Source: Bradyrhizobium barranii subsp. apii (GTDB taxonomy: Bacteria > Pseudomonadota > Alphaproteobacteria > Rhizobiales > Xanthobacteraceae). Taken from it: 64,000 bases of DNA. The stretch is from positions 930,001 to 994,000 of the forward strand of contig NZ_CP096255.1 in the NCBI RefSeq assembly GCF_011516635.5, written 5' to 3'. Below the pieces are notes generated by a model. That model saw only the letters and a list, made by a program, of their open reading frames with translations. It was not told the origin of the DNA and made no database searches. The translations under genes were made by a program, and so were the position numbers. Of the stretch, positions 29,468 through 39,125 are shown one piece after another. The first letter of the stretch is position 1, and each line of letters opens with the position of its first letter.

Positions 29468-30739
29468 ATGGTTGCGAGCAGCCGACGAAAACGGTTCACG
29501 GATCAGGGCATCGAGCGCCTTAGGTACGATACAAAGATCGCTCCCGAGAACGGCCGTTTAGAAATCTCAGACGATTTATGCCCGGGCTTAATTCTCCGAG
29601 TGACCCCCAAGGGGGTGAAGTCCTTCAGCGTGATCTACAAGATCCCTGGCGAGGGGGGTGTGACCCCGGGCGGGCGCCTTTTAACTGGCAAGCAGCATCG
29701 GATCACCCTCGGAACAACGCCTCCCCTCGACCTCAAATCCGCCCGGGAGCGGGCCAGGGAAATTTTGCTGGCCGCGAGCCACGGCCGCGACATCCGGCAG
29801 GAGCGAGCTGCAAGCCATATCCAGCGGCATCAGAATACGTTCGATCGGGCTTTCGAGCGATTTATTGAGCAGGAAATTAAACCAAGCGTTAACTCTTGGC
29901 GGAATGTAGAGCGCGTGCTGCGGCTCCACGTCCTGCCCCACTGGACAGGAACAGGTCTGCACGAAATCCGCCGAGCGGACATTCATCAGATCCTGGATGG
30001 ATTGGTCGCGAGGGGGCTTCGAGGTGCTGGAGCCGAGGTGCGCAAGCACTTGTCACGCTTCTTTAGCTGGTCGGCCGATCGCGAACTCGTGCGAGAAAAT
30101 CCGTTGACGGGCCTCAAACGCAGCGACCTAGGCTCTAACGAAGAGGCAGGCCGGGCACTGACTGACGTTGAGCTCCGGGCCGTTTGGCGGTCAGCTTGCA
30201 GCTTAGGATATCCGTTCGGAGCACTCTTCCGCCTTCTGATGCTAACCGGACAGCGTCGGAATGATTGGGCGCGGGCGAGCCGCTCCGAACTGGACTTTGG
30301 AAAAGGCTGGCTGGAGATCCCTAAGTCTCGCTACAAAAGTAGGCGAGACCACATCGTGCCGCTCTGCCCTCAGACTCTCGAAATACTCGATGATCTTCCT
30401 TCCTACAACTCTCCAAACCATTTTCTGTTTTCATCTCGAGAGGGCCGGGTGCCAGTCTCGGGCTTCTCAAAAGCTAAAGCCACAATGGATAGTGAGGCCA
30501 GCGCGTTGATCAAATTCGAAGATTCAACGCAATCACTTCAGAACTATCGCCTGCACGACTTCCGGGTCACTTGCGAAACTAGGTTAGCAACGCTCGGCTT
30601 CAATCAAGATGTTCGCGATGCCGTGCTTGGACACGCAAAGCAAGGCCTTCAGAGGACTTATAACAAGTATGACTATCACAATGAGAAGCATGAGGCACTT
30701 ACGGCTTACGCATCTCACTTGGCGGAGATCGTTAAGTGA
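29468..30739 (+). CDS. tyrosine recombinase/integrase (P4-type)
   Basis: A 423-aa integrase. The N-terminal DUF4102-like arm-binding domain (RRKRFTDQGIERLRYDTK, LILRVTPKGVKSFSVIYKIP) precedes a SAM-like core-binding domain and a catalytic domain with LMLTGQRRNDWARASRSEL (Arg I), YRLHDFRVTCETRLATLG (HxxR) and VLGHAKQGLQRTYNKYDY (His and Tyr nucleophile). It starts at ATG 29,468 after GGAGGG. It lies 150 bp from the tRNA-Gly half-site and should catalyse integration there. Its stop overlaps the start of the next gene by 4 nt. Confidence 0.92.
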   Translation: MVASSRRKRFTDQGIERLRYDTKIAPENGRLEISDDLCPGLILRVTPKGVKSFSVIYKIPGEGGVTPGGRLLTGKQHRITLGTTPPLDLKSARERAREILLAASHGRDIRQERAASHIQRHQNTFDRAFERFIEQEIKPSVNSWRNVERVLRLHVLPHWTGTGLHEIRRADIHQILDGLVARGLRGAGAEVRKHLSRFFSWSADRELVRENPLTGLKRSDLGSNEEAGRALTDVELRAVWRSACSLGYPFGALFRLLMLTGQRRNDWARASRSELDFGKGWLEIPKSRYKSRRDHIVPLCPQTLEILDDLPSYNSPNHFLFSSREGRVPVSGFSKAKATMDSEASALIKFEDSTQSLQNYRLHDFRVTCETRLATLGFNQDVRDAVLGHAKQGLQRTYNKYDYHNEKHEALTAYASHLAEIVK

Positions 30740-31500
30740 CTGACCGCAACGCACCGGATCTGCACGAGGAGATTAATCGGCGAATTAGGTTGCAGCCACA
30801 TCGAATAGCCGCAGCAGCCCGCGAAGGCGAAATCCCAGAATATTCGGATCAACTCGCGAAGGTGCTTGAAGCGATCAGACAGTCGTACTCTGACACGAGA
30901 GTCTCCGAGGAAGCACGTAAGACGCCAGGAATTTACAAAAATCCCGTTCCTCCAAAGCCCGGAGACGAATATTACGACGTGTGGGGAAAAGATGGAGGGT
31001 GGAGTGCTGGAACGTGGGACGAACTGTTTCCACCCGCCAAGGGGCAACCGCCTCATGAAGCACTGCGTTTAGTGCAGGATCAGCTGAAGGAATTTTGGAC
31101 GGAACTACGCTGTCAAATGAACAAGGCCGCTGCTCAACCTTTCTCCCAGCATCGAAACACGCAAGGCCGCGACACAAAGCGAGCATCGAAACCAAAGAGA
31201 TTGCTCAAGTGGGCCCCGCGGTTCGCTAAAGAGTATGTCCAGACGCATACGAGCGACGGCCGACAGCAAGGCAATATTCGTGAGGAGATGAGACCCCAAA
31301 ACCCATCCGCGAAACTGTTCTTAGCGGCGGCTAAGCTGTTCGACCCCTCCTATACCGGAAGTAACTGCTATTCAGTTATGGAACGCCTCAAGAACGACAG
31401 GAGATCGCCCGAAGGACAGGCTGCCTTGAGAGAGCGGCGCAAACGAGCCGGTCAACGGCACCGGAGGAAGAAATCTCTCAACGCTAAATCGCACTCCTAA
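30736..31500 (+). CDS. hypothetical protein, translationally coupled to the integrase
   Basis: A 254-aa basic protein starting at GTG 30,736, inside the integrase stop (GTGA overlap). I recognise no domain. The middle contains KPGDEYYDVWGKDGGWSAGT and a Lys/Arg-rich stretch (KRASKPKRLLKW); the C-terminus is highly basic (ERRKRAGQRHRRKKSLNAKS), suggesting nucleic acid binding. The tight coupling suggests a role in integration or excision, such as a directionality factor, but that is inference from position. Confidence 0.7.
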   Translation: MTDRNAPDLHEEINRRIRLQPHRIAAAAREGEIPEYSDQLAKVLEAIRQSYSDTRVSEEARKTPGIYKNPVPPKPGDEYYDVWGKDGGWSAGTWDELFPPAKGQPPHEALRLVQDQLKEFWTELRCQMNKAAAQPFSQHRNTQGRDTKRASKPKRLLKWAPRFAKEYVQTHTSDGRQQGNIREEMRPQNPSAKLFLAAAKLFDPSYTGSNCYSVMERLKNDRRSPEGQAALRERRKRAGQRHRRKKSLNAKSHS

Positions 31501-32178
31501 GACGAATTTGGCGGCGTCGCGATAAGGGCCATCAATGGAGCTGAGGAGCTGATCCCCCCGAGCTCCCCTTCCGAATACGGGTGGATAAACGTGATCCCGA
31601 TGTTTGGGAATTTCGATCAGAGCCGAACCCTGCGCAGGTTGAGCTCCAAGACCGAAGCGAGCAGAGCTTTGATGCTTCTATTACAAGGGCCGGAGAGACT
31701 CCGAGGCGGCTGGCGAGAGCCGCAGCGTCACAAGACCGAGAAGACAGAGCTAACCCCAGGAAGCAAAGACAGAGGTGCCGGAGTTTCGCATCAAATTGTG
31801 CGTTGCAGAAGGGGCGCAGGTCGCTCCTGGTCAACGCCGCATCTGGCATCGTCAAAAATTAAAAGTGACAAGTTGAGCGTCAAATGCAGCGCCCAGAGTA
31901 GGAGTTACTGGCGCACGCCCAAATTCAAACGGTTGTGACTCTTTCCAATGCCAACCGCGAAGAGAATCGTCTAGAGTTATTTTGGTGACGGGCGATTGAT
32001 TCAGATGCTCGTCGGTCGAAGACCCTTGGCAGATGCAAAACCTTGCTCAAGTGCTTCGTCGATTCTCTAACCGCGTAGCGCAGCCCACGACCCGCGTTTT
32101 CTCATAGTAGCCACCAGATCTGGCACTAAGTAACAGCTTCTGAGGCTCAACATAACATATCCGGCATCAAAATTGAAA
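31501..32178 (+). other. gene-poor stretch; one doubtful 93-codon frame at 31,581-31,862
   Basis: A GTG-started frame at 31,581 (MDKRDPDVWEFRSEPNPAQV...) has coding-like composition for its first 60 residues, but no recognised family and no clear ribosome-binding site. It could be a remnant. The rest (31,940-32,170) is AT-rich and non-coding and should contain the promoter of the OST-HTH/STAND gene starting at 32,179. I can identify no specific promoter elements. Confidence 0.35.
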
Positions 32179-33160
32179 ATGGTAAAGCTTAAGAACGTCG
32201 ATAGCTTCCTTCACTTGCTCAGGGTCGTCGTGAGGGATGCGAGCAAAAAGAAGGGAACGGAAGTTCGAACGATGTCGGTCGCGGCACTGAACAACCGACT
32301 ACTGCAAAAGACGTTCAGGACATTCCAGTCGCGCGATTATGGCGCGGACAGCTTGAAGGAACTACTCGAGGCGTTCAAACCCGCCTTCGAATTGAAGGAG
32401 GAGAAGGGAGGAAGCACCGTCACATTCCACGATCTATCACTGTCGGCTGCCAGTCTGGTTACAAGGGCAACCGCCCCGGACCAGCAGGCCGAAAGTCCGG
32501 TGTCAGTTGGTGCCGGTCGGATACGCGCCGACCTCTGGACCTCGATCATGGACTACTCTAGCGGCAATCGATACGTCTGGGATGAACGGAAAGGAATCGC
32601 ACGCAAAGCGTCTAACGATGATACCGGGCCCCTTCTTCCGACGATCCGCTCGGAAGAATTTCGCACTTGGCGCGCAGAATTTCTAACTTCCGCAAAGGCG
32701 ACGCTGGCGCCTGAGGATAGGGCGATCGCGACCCGATGGTGCGAAAAGTTACTTCCGACGTCGAGCCTGCCACCCGAACTGCAGGCTCCTTGGAATAAGG
32801 AACTAAGCCGGCGAGTGCGGGATCGTCTATCTTCCTTTTTCTCTTCTCGCGATACGCGTTCGCTAGACGATGAGGTAGACCAAAAAGAGTTTATCGGGTC
32901 CGATCAGGCTGCTGACGAGGAAATGACCGCAGCAATTGATAGCGGAGAGTTCTTCTTAGTCGGAGAACTCGTGGCACGCCGCCTGGAGCAAAAAAGCGGG
33001 GTGGACGCATCGACAGCACTTGCGAGGATGGTCGCAGCGTGGAGTACGACGAAAGGGTCTCTCCTTCAACCCGACTCGGTGCCGGAACTGGTCGGCCGGC
33101 TTGACGCCCTTCCGACGGAGAGCGTCGCTCTCGCGCTCGTCAGCGCTATCCGGCGTCTCA
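32179..33160 (+). pseudogene. N-terminal 327 codons of an OST-HTH/STAND/PRTase protein, cut by IS copy A
   Basis: The fragment begins MVKLKNVDSFLHLLRVVVRD. Residues about 5-90 resemble an OST-HTH (LOTUS) winged helix: a helix, then MSVAALNNRLLQKTF, FQSRDYGADSLKELLEAF and a beta wing FELKEEKGGSTVTF. Residues 100-327 are alpha-helical without a recognised domain. The frame runs into IS copy A at 33,161. It continues exactly in frame with the segment 52,418 down to 49,444 on the other strand once one copy of the TCA duplication is removed, giving 1318 aa in total. The gene was therefore split by an IS and then moved 18 kb apart by inversion. Confidence 0.85.
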
Positions 33161-34096
33161 GAGTCTGTCCGGAAAGATTACCTTGGATTGCATAGCTTTC
33201 GCAGCATGAGTCGGATGGAGGCCAGCTTGAGAAAGGCGAGCGCCCTGTGATTGAAGCATTCCCAATCTTTGGACAGTCTTCGGCATCGCCCGAGCCAGGC
33301 AAAGGTACGCTCGACGATCCAGCGTTTGGGCAAGACGACGAAACGGTGAGCCTGATCGGAGCGTTTGACGATTTCGAGGTTCACGCGCTTCAGAGCGCTA
33401 CGCAGCCCCTTCTGGAAATGTGGCCCTTGATATCCGCCGTCGGCGTAGAGCTTCAGAAGAAAGGGATAGAGGCCGAACAACGTTGCCATCAGGAGCACGC
33501 CGCCGTCGCGATCCTGGATGTCCGCCGCATGCACGATGGCGTGCATCAAGAGGCCTTGCGTGTCGACGAGAATGTGCCGCTTCTTGCCCTTGATCTTCTT
33601 GCCCGCGTCGTAGCCATGGAGATCATGAGGCCCCCTTTTTCAGCGCTTTTCACGCTCTGGCTATCGATGATGGCGGCGGTGGGAGAAGCCTCGCGCTCGG
33701 CCCTTTCGCGACATTCGACATAGAGGGCGTGATGAATTTTATCGAGCGTGCCGTTCCAGCTCCACAGATCGAAGTAGCCATACAGCGTCGAGCGCGGCGG
33801 CAGGTCCTTGGGGATCGCGCGCCACTGGCAACCTGTGCTCAGGATGTACATCAGCCCGTTGGCAATCTCGCGCAGGTCCACCGTACGCTTGTTGCCGCCG
33901 CGCTTGGCCGGCGGGATGCGAGGCGCGATCAGCGCCCACTCCTCGTCGGTCAAGTCGCTCGGATAGCGCAGGCGGCTGCGGTCGTAGCGTGCACGGTTCT
34001 CGGTAGTCCACATTGGCGGCGCGTCCCCATCGAATCAGGCCGCTCACCTTGAATCACAACCGATTCATTCGACTCAACATGTTTTGGAACAGACAC
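33161..34096 (-). mobile_element. IS5-family (IS427-like) insertion sequence, copy A
   Basis: The 936-bp element is in minus orientation. Ends: GAGTCTGTCCGGAAAGATTA at left and ACATGTTTTGGAACAGACAC at right, which are imperfect inverted repeats. By eye it is identical to copies B (45,939-46,874) and C (52,422-53,357). The flanks do not match each other: TCA at 33,158-33,160 but TTA at 34,097-34,099. The TCA pairs with the reverse complement of the left flank of copy C, and the TTA with the reverse complement of the right flank of copy C. This is the signature of recombination between copies A and C. Confidence 0.92.
33178..34013 (-). CDS. IS5/IS427-type transposase of copy A, expressed by -1 frameshift
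   Basis: Two overlapping frames: 34,013-33,546 (MWTTENRARYDRSRLRYPSD..., 155 aa) carries the N-terminal domain and the first catalytic Asp (IIDSQSVKSAEK). 33,549-33,178 (123 aa) carries LYADGGYQGPHF (second Asp) and KRWIVERTFAWLGRCRRLSK (catalytic Glu). A run of five A and five G (GAAAAAGGGGGCC) near the junction allows a -1 slip. This would restore ...GYDAGKKIKGKKRHILVDTQ as in the related one-frame transposase at 34,397-35,239. Confidence 0.88.
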
Positions 34097-34299
34097 TTAG
34101 GGGCCAAACTCCGATCGTTCCGTATTGCCGTCGTGACAGCGTAGCTCAGCTCGCAAACAATGCTGCGGACCAGCGTGCTATTCATGTCGTTAACGCCGTC
34201 AGGCGTGTCGTTCGGCCAATCGCGTTGGCTTGGGATATAGGTGCCGCAAGCCGCCAAAAGGCAGCAGAGTATGGCACAAAGCAGGTGCAAATACCTCAT
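34097..34299 (-). pseudogene. 5' part of a split lipoprotein gene
   Basis: It starts ATG 34,299 after AGAGGCG: MRYLHLLCAILCCLLAACGT, a lipoprotein signal peptide with lipobox LAAC. About 67 codons later (…DRSLAPK) it runs into IS copy A. Joined to 53,361-53,566 and then 56,690-57,144 (removing IS copies and one copy of each target duplication), the frame is open for 287 residues: 203 + 206 + 455 nt = 864 nt. The function of the family is unknown to me. Confidence 0.82.
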
Positions 34300-34350
34300 G
34301 CTGCATCGCCTCTAAGTGTCCGACCGAAAAATAAGTTGAGTGATATCAGC

Positions 34351-35248
34351 GAGTTCTGATTCCATTGGTGTTGCGAAGCATCAAAGGGATCGAGGAATGT
34401 GGACTGATATCACCCGGGCACAGTTTGCCCGAGAGGAGCTGCGTTTGCCAAGCGACTTGACGGATGCGGAATGGGTCGTGCTGGAGGAGTTGCTTCCTGT
34501 GCGGGCCAAGCGTGGACGGCGTCCGAAATGGAGCTATCGCGACATCGTCGAGGCGGTGCTCTATCTGCTGCGCGGCGGGTTGCCGTGGCGCATGCTGCCG
34601 CCCACTCTGTTTCCACCAATGACCACGGTGCAGTACTATTTCTACCAATGGCGCGACAGCGGATTGTGGCAATCGATCAACCACGCACTTCTGATGCTGG
34701 CGCGCGAGGCGATCGGCCGGGAAGCCTCGCCGACGACTGGCGTGATCGACAGCCAATCGGTCAAGACCACGGAAGGCGGCGGCCCTCGCGGCTACGACGC
34801 GGGAAAGAAGATCAAGGGTCGAAAGCGCCACATCGTCACCGACACCCAAGGGCTCCTGGTCGGCGCGATCGTTCACGCTGCCGACGTCCAGGATCGCGAT
34901 GGCGCGCCAGATGTCCTGTGCAGCATTCGCTACCGCTTCCCCTGGCTGCGCCATATCTTCGCCGATGGCGGCTATGCCGGCGAAAAGCTCAAGGCGGTGC
35001 TGGAAAAGATCGGCCGGTGGACTGTCGAGATCATCAAGCGCTCCGATGCCGCACAGGGCTTCGAGGTGCTTCCGCGGCGCTGGGTGGTCGAACGAACCTT
35101 CGCCTGGCTCGGCCGCAACCGCAGATTGGCCAAGGACTTCGAGCGAACCATCGAAAGCGCAACTGCCTGGCTCTTCCTCGCCTCCGTCCAACTCATGACA
35201 AGGCGCATCGCAGCCATAAAAACAGCAATGCAATTTTGAGTCAGGCTC
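34351..35248 (+). mobile_element. IS5-family insertion sequence (single-frame transposase)
   Basis: The element surrounds an intact transposase. Probable ends: GAGTTCTGATTCCATTGG at left and the reverse complement GAGCCTGACTCAAAATTG at right, imperfectly matching. I do not see a clear target duplication (left flank CAGC, right flank TAAG), so the exact boundaries are uncertain by a few bases. Confidence 0.7.
34397..35239 (+). CDS. IS5-family transposase
   Basis: A 280-aa DDE transposase. MWTDITRAQFAREELRLPSD and DAEWVVLEELLPVRAKRGRR begin the DUF4096-type N-terminal domain. Catalytic residues lie in TGVIDSQSVKTTEGGG (Asp), IFADGGYAGEKL (Asp) and RRWVVERTFAWLGRNRRLAK (Glu). ATG 34,397 follows GGGATCGAGGA. 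The frame is complete, so the element may be active. Confidence 0.92.
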   Translation: MWTDITRAQFAREELRLPSDLTDAEWVVLEELLPVRAKRGRRPKWSYRDIVEAVLYLLRGGLPWRMLPPTLFPPMTTVQYYFYQWRDSGLWQSINHALLMLAREAIGREASPTTGVIDSQSVKTTEGGGPRGYDAGKKIKGRKRHIVTDTQGLLVGAIVHAADVQDRDGAPDVLCSIRYRFPWLRHIFADGGYAGEKLKAVLEKIGRWTVEIIKRSDAAQGFEVLPRRWVVERTFAWLGRNRRLAKDFERTIESATAWLFLASVQLMTRRIAAIKTAMQF

Positions 35249-35843
35249 TAAGGTTTGCATCCGATAGACGGTAGCGAGGCATGCTGCGCACATGCGTAGA
35301 ACGCCGAAACGCCCCGCCGCAAAAAATAGCTCTTTTCACCGCACCTGCGGCACTAATTTACCGAATTTAAGAGTAATCGAAATCCTACTGCCAAGCCGAC
35401 GGCGAGTCTGTAGCGAAACGGCAACATGTTGCAATTTATCGTTGTAGCGACTTCGCAGTGGAATTCGGGGCCTGCCGCCAACGGAGAATTGCTTGTTGTT
35501 TGTGACCTACGTCGCAATTGATGCCTTCCTAGTCCCGTTGCAATCTCCTTCGGAGGACATACCAAGGCGAGAGTTGAATTGAAGTGGTTGGCTAGGAATC
35601 GTTCAGCGCCGCAACAAGTTTACGTCCAGCATCGAGCAGCAGATCATCAAGACCGGTCTGTTTCGAGAGGGCATGGCATCTCACGCGAACAGTTCTGGGT
35701 GGACGCGAACGGAGCGATCTATTCCAGCTTTGCTATGGCAAGCAGCCTCTTGAGCTGGAGAAAAACAAGAGCACGCTCAAAGTATCGACGATCTCGTCGA
35801 GCAGCTTGACCAGATCAAGACGATCGCGGTCGCTGGCTGCATA
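35249..35843. other. gene-poor stretch between two insertion sequences
   Basis: No complete gene is seen. A short frame near 35,757-35,850 would encode QEHAQSIDDLVEQLDQIKTI, protein-like but without a start. The segment right after the following IS21 (38,437-38,523) encodes MDEALAACANAVRSNFKVAK and then a stop. These may be the two flanks of one gene interrupted by the IS21, but I cannot prove a common frame. Confidence 0.35.
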
Positions 35844-35936
35844 TTTCAGTGATCGTGAGCAGCGATTTCGCGCGATCATGAGCGCCGAATTCAGACGATC
35901 GTGAGCAGCCTCGCTCCGGCCGAGGCGGTGATAGGG

Positions 35937-36698
35937 TCAGCGTTCTGGCTGCTCGTCAAGGGTGATGGTTTTGGCGTTGCGTTTTCGCATGCTTTCGCCA
36001 GCAAGCTGGAGGCGGTGAGCGTTGTGGACGAGGCGATCCAGAATCGCGTCGCCTAGCGTGGGATCTCCGATAACTTCGTGCCATGTGTCCACAGGGAGTT
36101 GGCTGGTTACGATGGTGGAGGAGCGGCCATGGCGATCGTCAAGGATTTCCAGTAGATCGCGCCGCTCGGCAGCGGTGAGCACCGACAATCCCCAATCATC
36201 CAAAATCAGAACCTGGGCGCGGCCAAGGGTTTTGAGCAAGCGGGCATAACGTCCATCGCCCCGCGCGAGCCCCAACGCTTCGAACAATCTTGGGACGCGG
36301 TGATAGAGGACCGAGCGATTATCTCGGCAGGCCTTGTGGCCGAGGGCACAGGCTAACCAACTTTTGCCCAATCCGGTCGCCCCGGTTATGAGCAAATTCT
36401 CGTGGCGATCGATCCAGTCGCCGCTGGCGAGCTTGGCGAAGACGGCCCGGTCGATACCCCGCGGCGTGCGCAAATCGACGTCCTCCACGCAGGCATTCTG
36501 GCGGAGCGAGGCCAGCTTGAGGCGCGTGGTGAGCCGCCTGGTGTCGCGTTCCGCCGCTTCCCGGTCGACCAGCAGGCCGATGCGATCTTCGAACGGCAAG
36601 GCTTCGAGATCAGGCGATCGTCGCTGCTCCTCGAAGGCCTTGGCCATGCCGCTCAAGCCGAGCTCGATCAGGCGTTCGTGGGTGGGATGGTTGAGCAT
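35937..36698 (-). CDS. istB: IS21-family helper ATPase IstB
   Basis: A 253-aa AAA+ ATPase. ENLLITGATGLGKSWLACAL holds Walker A (GATGLGKS), QVLILDDWGLSVL is Walker B, and SSTIVTSQLPVDTWHEVIGD the sensor region. The N-terminal part RLIELGLSGMAKAFEEQ is typical IstB. It assembles on target DNA and stimulates the IstA transposase. It lies 16 nt after istA. Confidence 0.93.
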   Translation of the reverse strand: MLNHPTHERLIELGLSGMAKAFEEQRRSPDLEALPFEDRIGLLVDREAAERDTRRLTTRLKLASLRQNACVEDVDLRTPRGIDRAVFAKLASGDWIDRHENLLITGATGLGKSWLACALGHKACRDNRSVLYHRVPRLFEALGLARGDGRYARLLKTLGRAQVLILDDWGLSVLTAAERRDLLEILDDRHGRSSTIVTSQLPVDTWHEVIGDPTLGDAILDRLVHNAHRLQLAGESMRKRNAKTITLDEQPER

Positions 36699-36714
36699 AC
36701 AGGTCTCCTTGGCT

Positions 36715-38256
36715 TCAGTGAAAATAATCGCGGCCGCGGATGTTGCCGTGGCGCAGGGGTTGGTGTTCGGAGGGCTCGTCGAGAAAGGTACGATCCAGAC
36801 CGTTCTGGAGGATGGAGCGGATCGAGGCGACGGATCGCGCCTTGATCAGAATGCCGCGCCGGCAGGCCGCTTCGACGCGCTCCGCGCTGTAGCTTTTGAC
36901 CAGTGACAGAATGCCGAGGCAGGTGCGAAAGCCTTGCTCGGGATGCGGCCGGGCCGCGATCACGGCCTGGAAGAAGGCGGCGGTCGACGGACCGATCCGC
37001 TCGCCGGCGACGATCACTCCGGCGGGCGTCCATTGACCGTAGCGCCGATGGGCGCTGGGCATATGGTCGGCGATGGTGGTGTGGCCCCGCCGGTTGGGCG
37101 CGCGGGCGTGGCTGGCGATCCTGCGGCCGTTGTGGAAGATCTCGACCGTTCTGTCATCGATGCGTGCGTCGACAAGCTCACGGATGAGCCGATACGGCGC
37201 GGAATACCAGTGTCCATCGATCTCGATATGATAGTCGGGGCCGATCCGGCATCGCTTCCAGCGTGCGAAAGCGTAAGCCTGGTCCGGCAGCTTTGTAAGC
37301 TTGGGCTTGTCGAGCTCGGCGAACAGTTCGGCGCGACTGGCGCCAAAGTCGCGCATCTGCCTTGCATTGAGTTCGACGACGAGTGTTTTGATGGCTGCGT
37401 TCAGCTCCGCCAACGAAAAGAAGCGTTGGTTGCGCAGCCGCGCCAGAATCCATCGCTGGGCGACTTGCACCGCAACTTCGACCTTTGCCTTATCTTTTGG
37501 GCGCCGCGGCCGGGCTGCGAGAATGGCCGTGCCGTAATGGCTCGCCATCTCGGCATAGGTTCGGTTGAGGCCGGGATCGTGGCGGTCGGGATTGGTGACG
37601 GCGGCCTTGAGATTGTCGCAGACTACGAATGTCGGCACGCCGCCGAGGAAGGCGAAAAGATTGATGTGGACCCGGATCCAGTCGGCGAGCCCCTCGCTTG
37701 GACAGGCCTCGGCATAGGTATAGTTGGAGGCGCCCATCGCCGCGACGAACAGCTTCATCGACTGCACTTCCCCGTTTGAGGGATCGATGACGTCGATGGT
37801 GTCGCCGGCGAAATCCACGAAAACCTTCTCGCCGCCCAGATGCGTCTGCCGCATCGAAGGCCGGGCTCGCCCCTTCCAGGCCTCGTACGTCGTGCAGAAC
37901 CAGGTGTAGCCGAAGCCATCGGGATGGGTGGCGCGATACTCGTCCCACAGCAGCCGACGGGTCACGTTGCGTCGGCGCAGCTCCTTGTCGACATAGCCCC
38001 AGTCGGGAACGGCCCGCTGGGGGCTCTGCGACGCAGGCCTCGGCGCCGGGAAAAGCAGCAGCTCCAGGTCCTCGTCGCTCATTCCGGCCGGCAACGGCCA
38101 GTTCAGCCCGGCAGCCCCGGCTCGGCGTAGATAGCTGTGCACGGCGCCGTTGCTGATGCCCAAGGTGCGCGCGATGGCTCGCTCCGGCAAGCCTTGAACA
38201 TGTTTTAAGCGGAGAACCTCTTTGATCCGGCGCATCGACAATCTCTGGGTGGGCAT
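36715..38256 (-). CDS. istA: IS21-family transposase IstA
   Basis: A 513-aa DDE transposase. The N-terminal HTH is RRIKEVLRLKHVQGLPERAI and ARTLGISNGAVHSYLRRAG. The catalytic core is GGEKVFVDFAGDTIDVID (Asp), VPTFVVCDNLKAAVTN (Asp) and PKDKAKVEVAVQVAQRWIL (Glu). A Mu-like beta-barrel follows. The frame is complete. Confidence 0.94.
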   Translation of the reverse strand: MPTQRLSMRRIKEVLRLKHVQGLPERAIARTLGISNGAVHSYLRRAGAAGLNWPLPAGMSDEDLELLLFPAPRPASQSPQRAVPDWGYVDKELRRRNVTRRLLWDEYRATHPDGFGYTWFCTTYEAWKGRARPSMRQTHLGGEKVFVDFAGDTIDVIDPSNGEVQSMKLFVAAMGASNYTYAEACPSEGLADWIRVHINLFAFLGGVPTFVVCDNLKAAVTNPDRHDPGLNRTYAEMASHYGTAILAARPRRPKDKAKVEVAVQVAQRWILARLRNQRFFSLAELNAAIKTLVVELNARQMRDFGASRAELFAELDKPKLTKLPDQAYAFARWKRCRIGPDYHIEIDGHWYSAPYRLIRELVDARIDDRTVEIFHNGRRIASHARAPNRRGHTTIADHMPSAHRRYGQWTPAGVIVAGERIGPSTAAFFQAVIAARPHPEQGFRTCLGILSLVKSYSAERVEAACRRGILIKARSVASIRSILQNGLDRTFLDEPSEHQPLRHGNIRGRDYFH

Positions 38257-38742
38257 CGGCCTTCCTCGTTCACTGACGAGGCAGTTCCTAAGCCGGTTGA
38301 GTTGTCGGCCGAAGCGGGCTGAGTTGCTGAAAAGCTGCTCACGATCCCGCGAAATCCGTGCTCACGATCGTCTGAAATCTCTGCTCACGATCCCCTGAAA
38401 TCCGTGCTCACGATCCCGCGAAACATGCACGCTGGCGGAATGGACGAAGCATTGGCTGCATGTGCTAACGCTGTCCGGTCGAATTTCAAAGTGGCGAAGG
38501 AAACGAAAACGGGTAAGGGCTAGATCCACCGTTGCCCAACACTATCTCTGGTTCGACCCTCTCTTGGCTCAAAACCAACGGAGGGTTTTTTCCATGGATG
38601 ATGAACTGATTGATTGCCCACGCCCTTTCGCCTGTTCTTGAAGATGTTCGTGTCGGCAAATGGATTCCGCTGAAGTAACAACCGCCTCGGCCGCAAGGGG
38701 GACCTCAGGATCATGAGTTTGAGCAGATGTACACCGTGGTCT

Positions 38743-39040
38743 CTAACGAGTTGCTCGATGCTGTACGAGCGAAGAACGAAGCGGACTAATCACATCGGCG
38801 CCCCAACCCGCCGATCCCCGCTGTCGGCTCTTACGAGACGCTTTCTTGGCCGACATTTGGAGGAAATCCTTCGGCTCAACCTTCAACACAGTTGAAAGCT
38901 TCAAGGATTTCCAGCCCGACCCAGGTCGCGCCCTTCTCCAACTTGCTGATATAGATGCGGTTTATCTCAGCCTCAAACGCCAACGCCTCATCGCTTATGT
39001 ACCGATCCTCTCCAATCGTCTGCGTAATGCCGTGACCCAT
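38743..39040 (-). pseudogene. XRE-family HTH regulator remnant with frameshift
   Basis: From ATG 39,040 the minus strand encodes 54 residues including YISDEALAFEAEINRIYISK plus LEKGATWVGLEIL, a clear Cro/C1-type helix-turn-helix. That frame stops at 38,876. Around 38,897 the +1 frame continues with KLSTVLKVEPKDFLQMSAKK, which is the usual continuation of such regulators (GLEILEKLSTVLKVEP), and runs on to 38,743. A 2-nt deletion after GLEILE explains the break. The N-terminal end is also lost next to the IS1380. It is a dead regulator of the island. Confidence 0.7.
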
Positions 39041-39125
39041 GCTCCGTTCTTCGCCGGCCCCAACGGACCGTGCGGCGCTTTTTCCCGACGCCGATTATCG
39101 CCACGCGCGTGCTACACGATAGGCC

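Larger units (their letters stand above)
35844..38423 (-). mobile_element. IS21-family insertion sequence
   Basis: It holds istA and istB. Both ends carry several copies of a terminal motif: GATCGTGAGCA at about 35,851, 35,894 and (as a variant) 35,874; TGCTCACGATC at about 38,337, 38,357, 38,381 and 38,405. Such multiple repeats near the ends are typical of IS21. Termini are taken as TTTCAGTGATCGTGAGCA and, inverted, TTTCGCGGGATCGTGAGCA. Target duplication not resolved. Confidence 0.82.

Noticed and set aside
35579..35809. 76-codon frame between the IS5 and the IS21
   Set aside because: No start signal, no recognised family, and Ser/Arg-rich composition; considered non-coding or a remnant.
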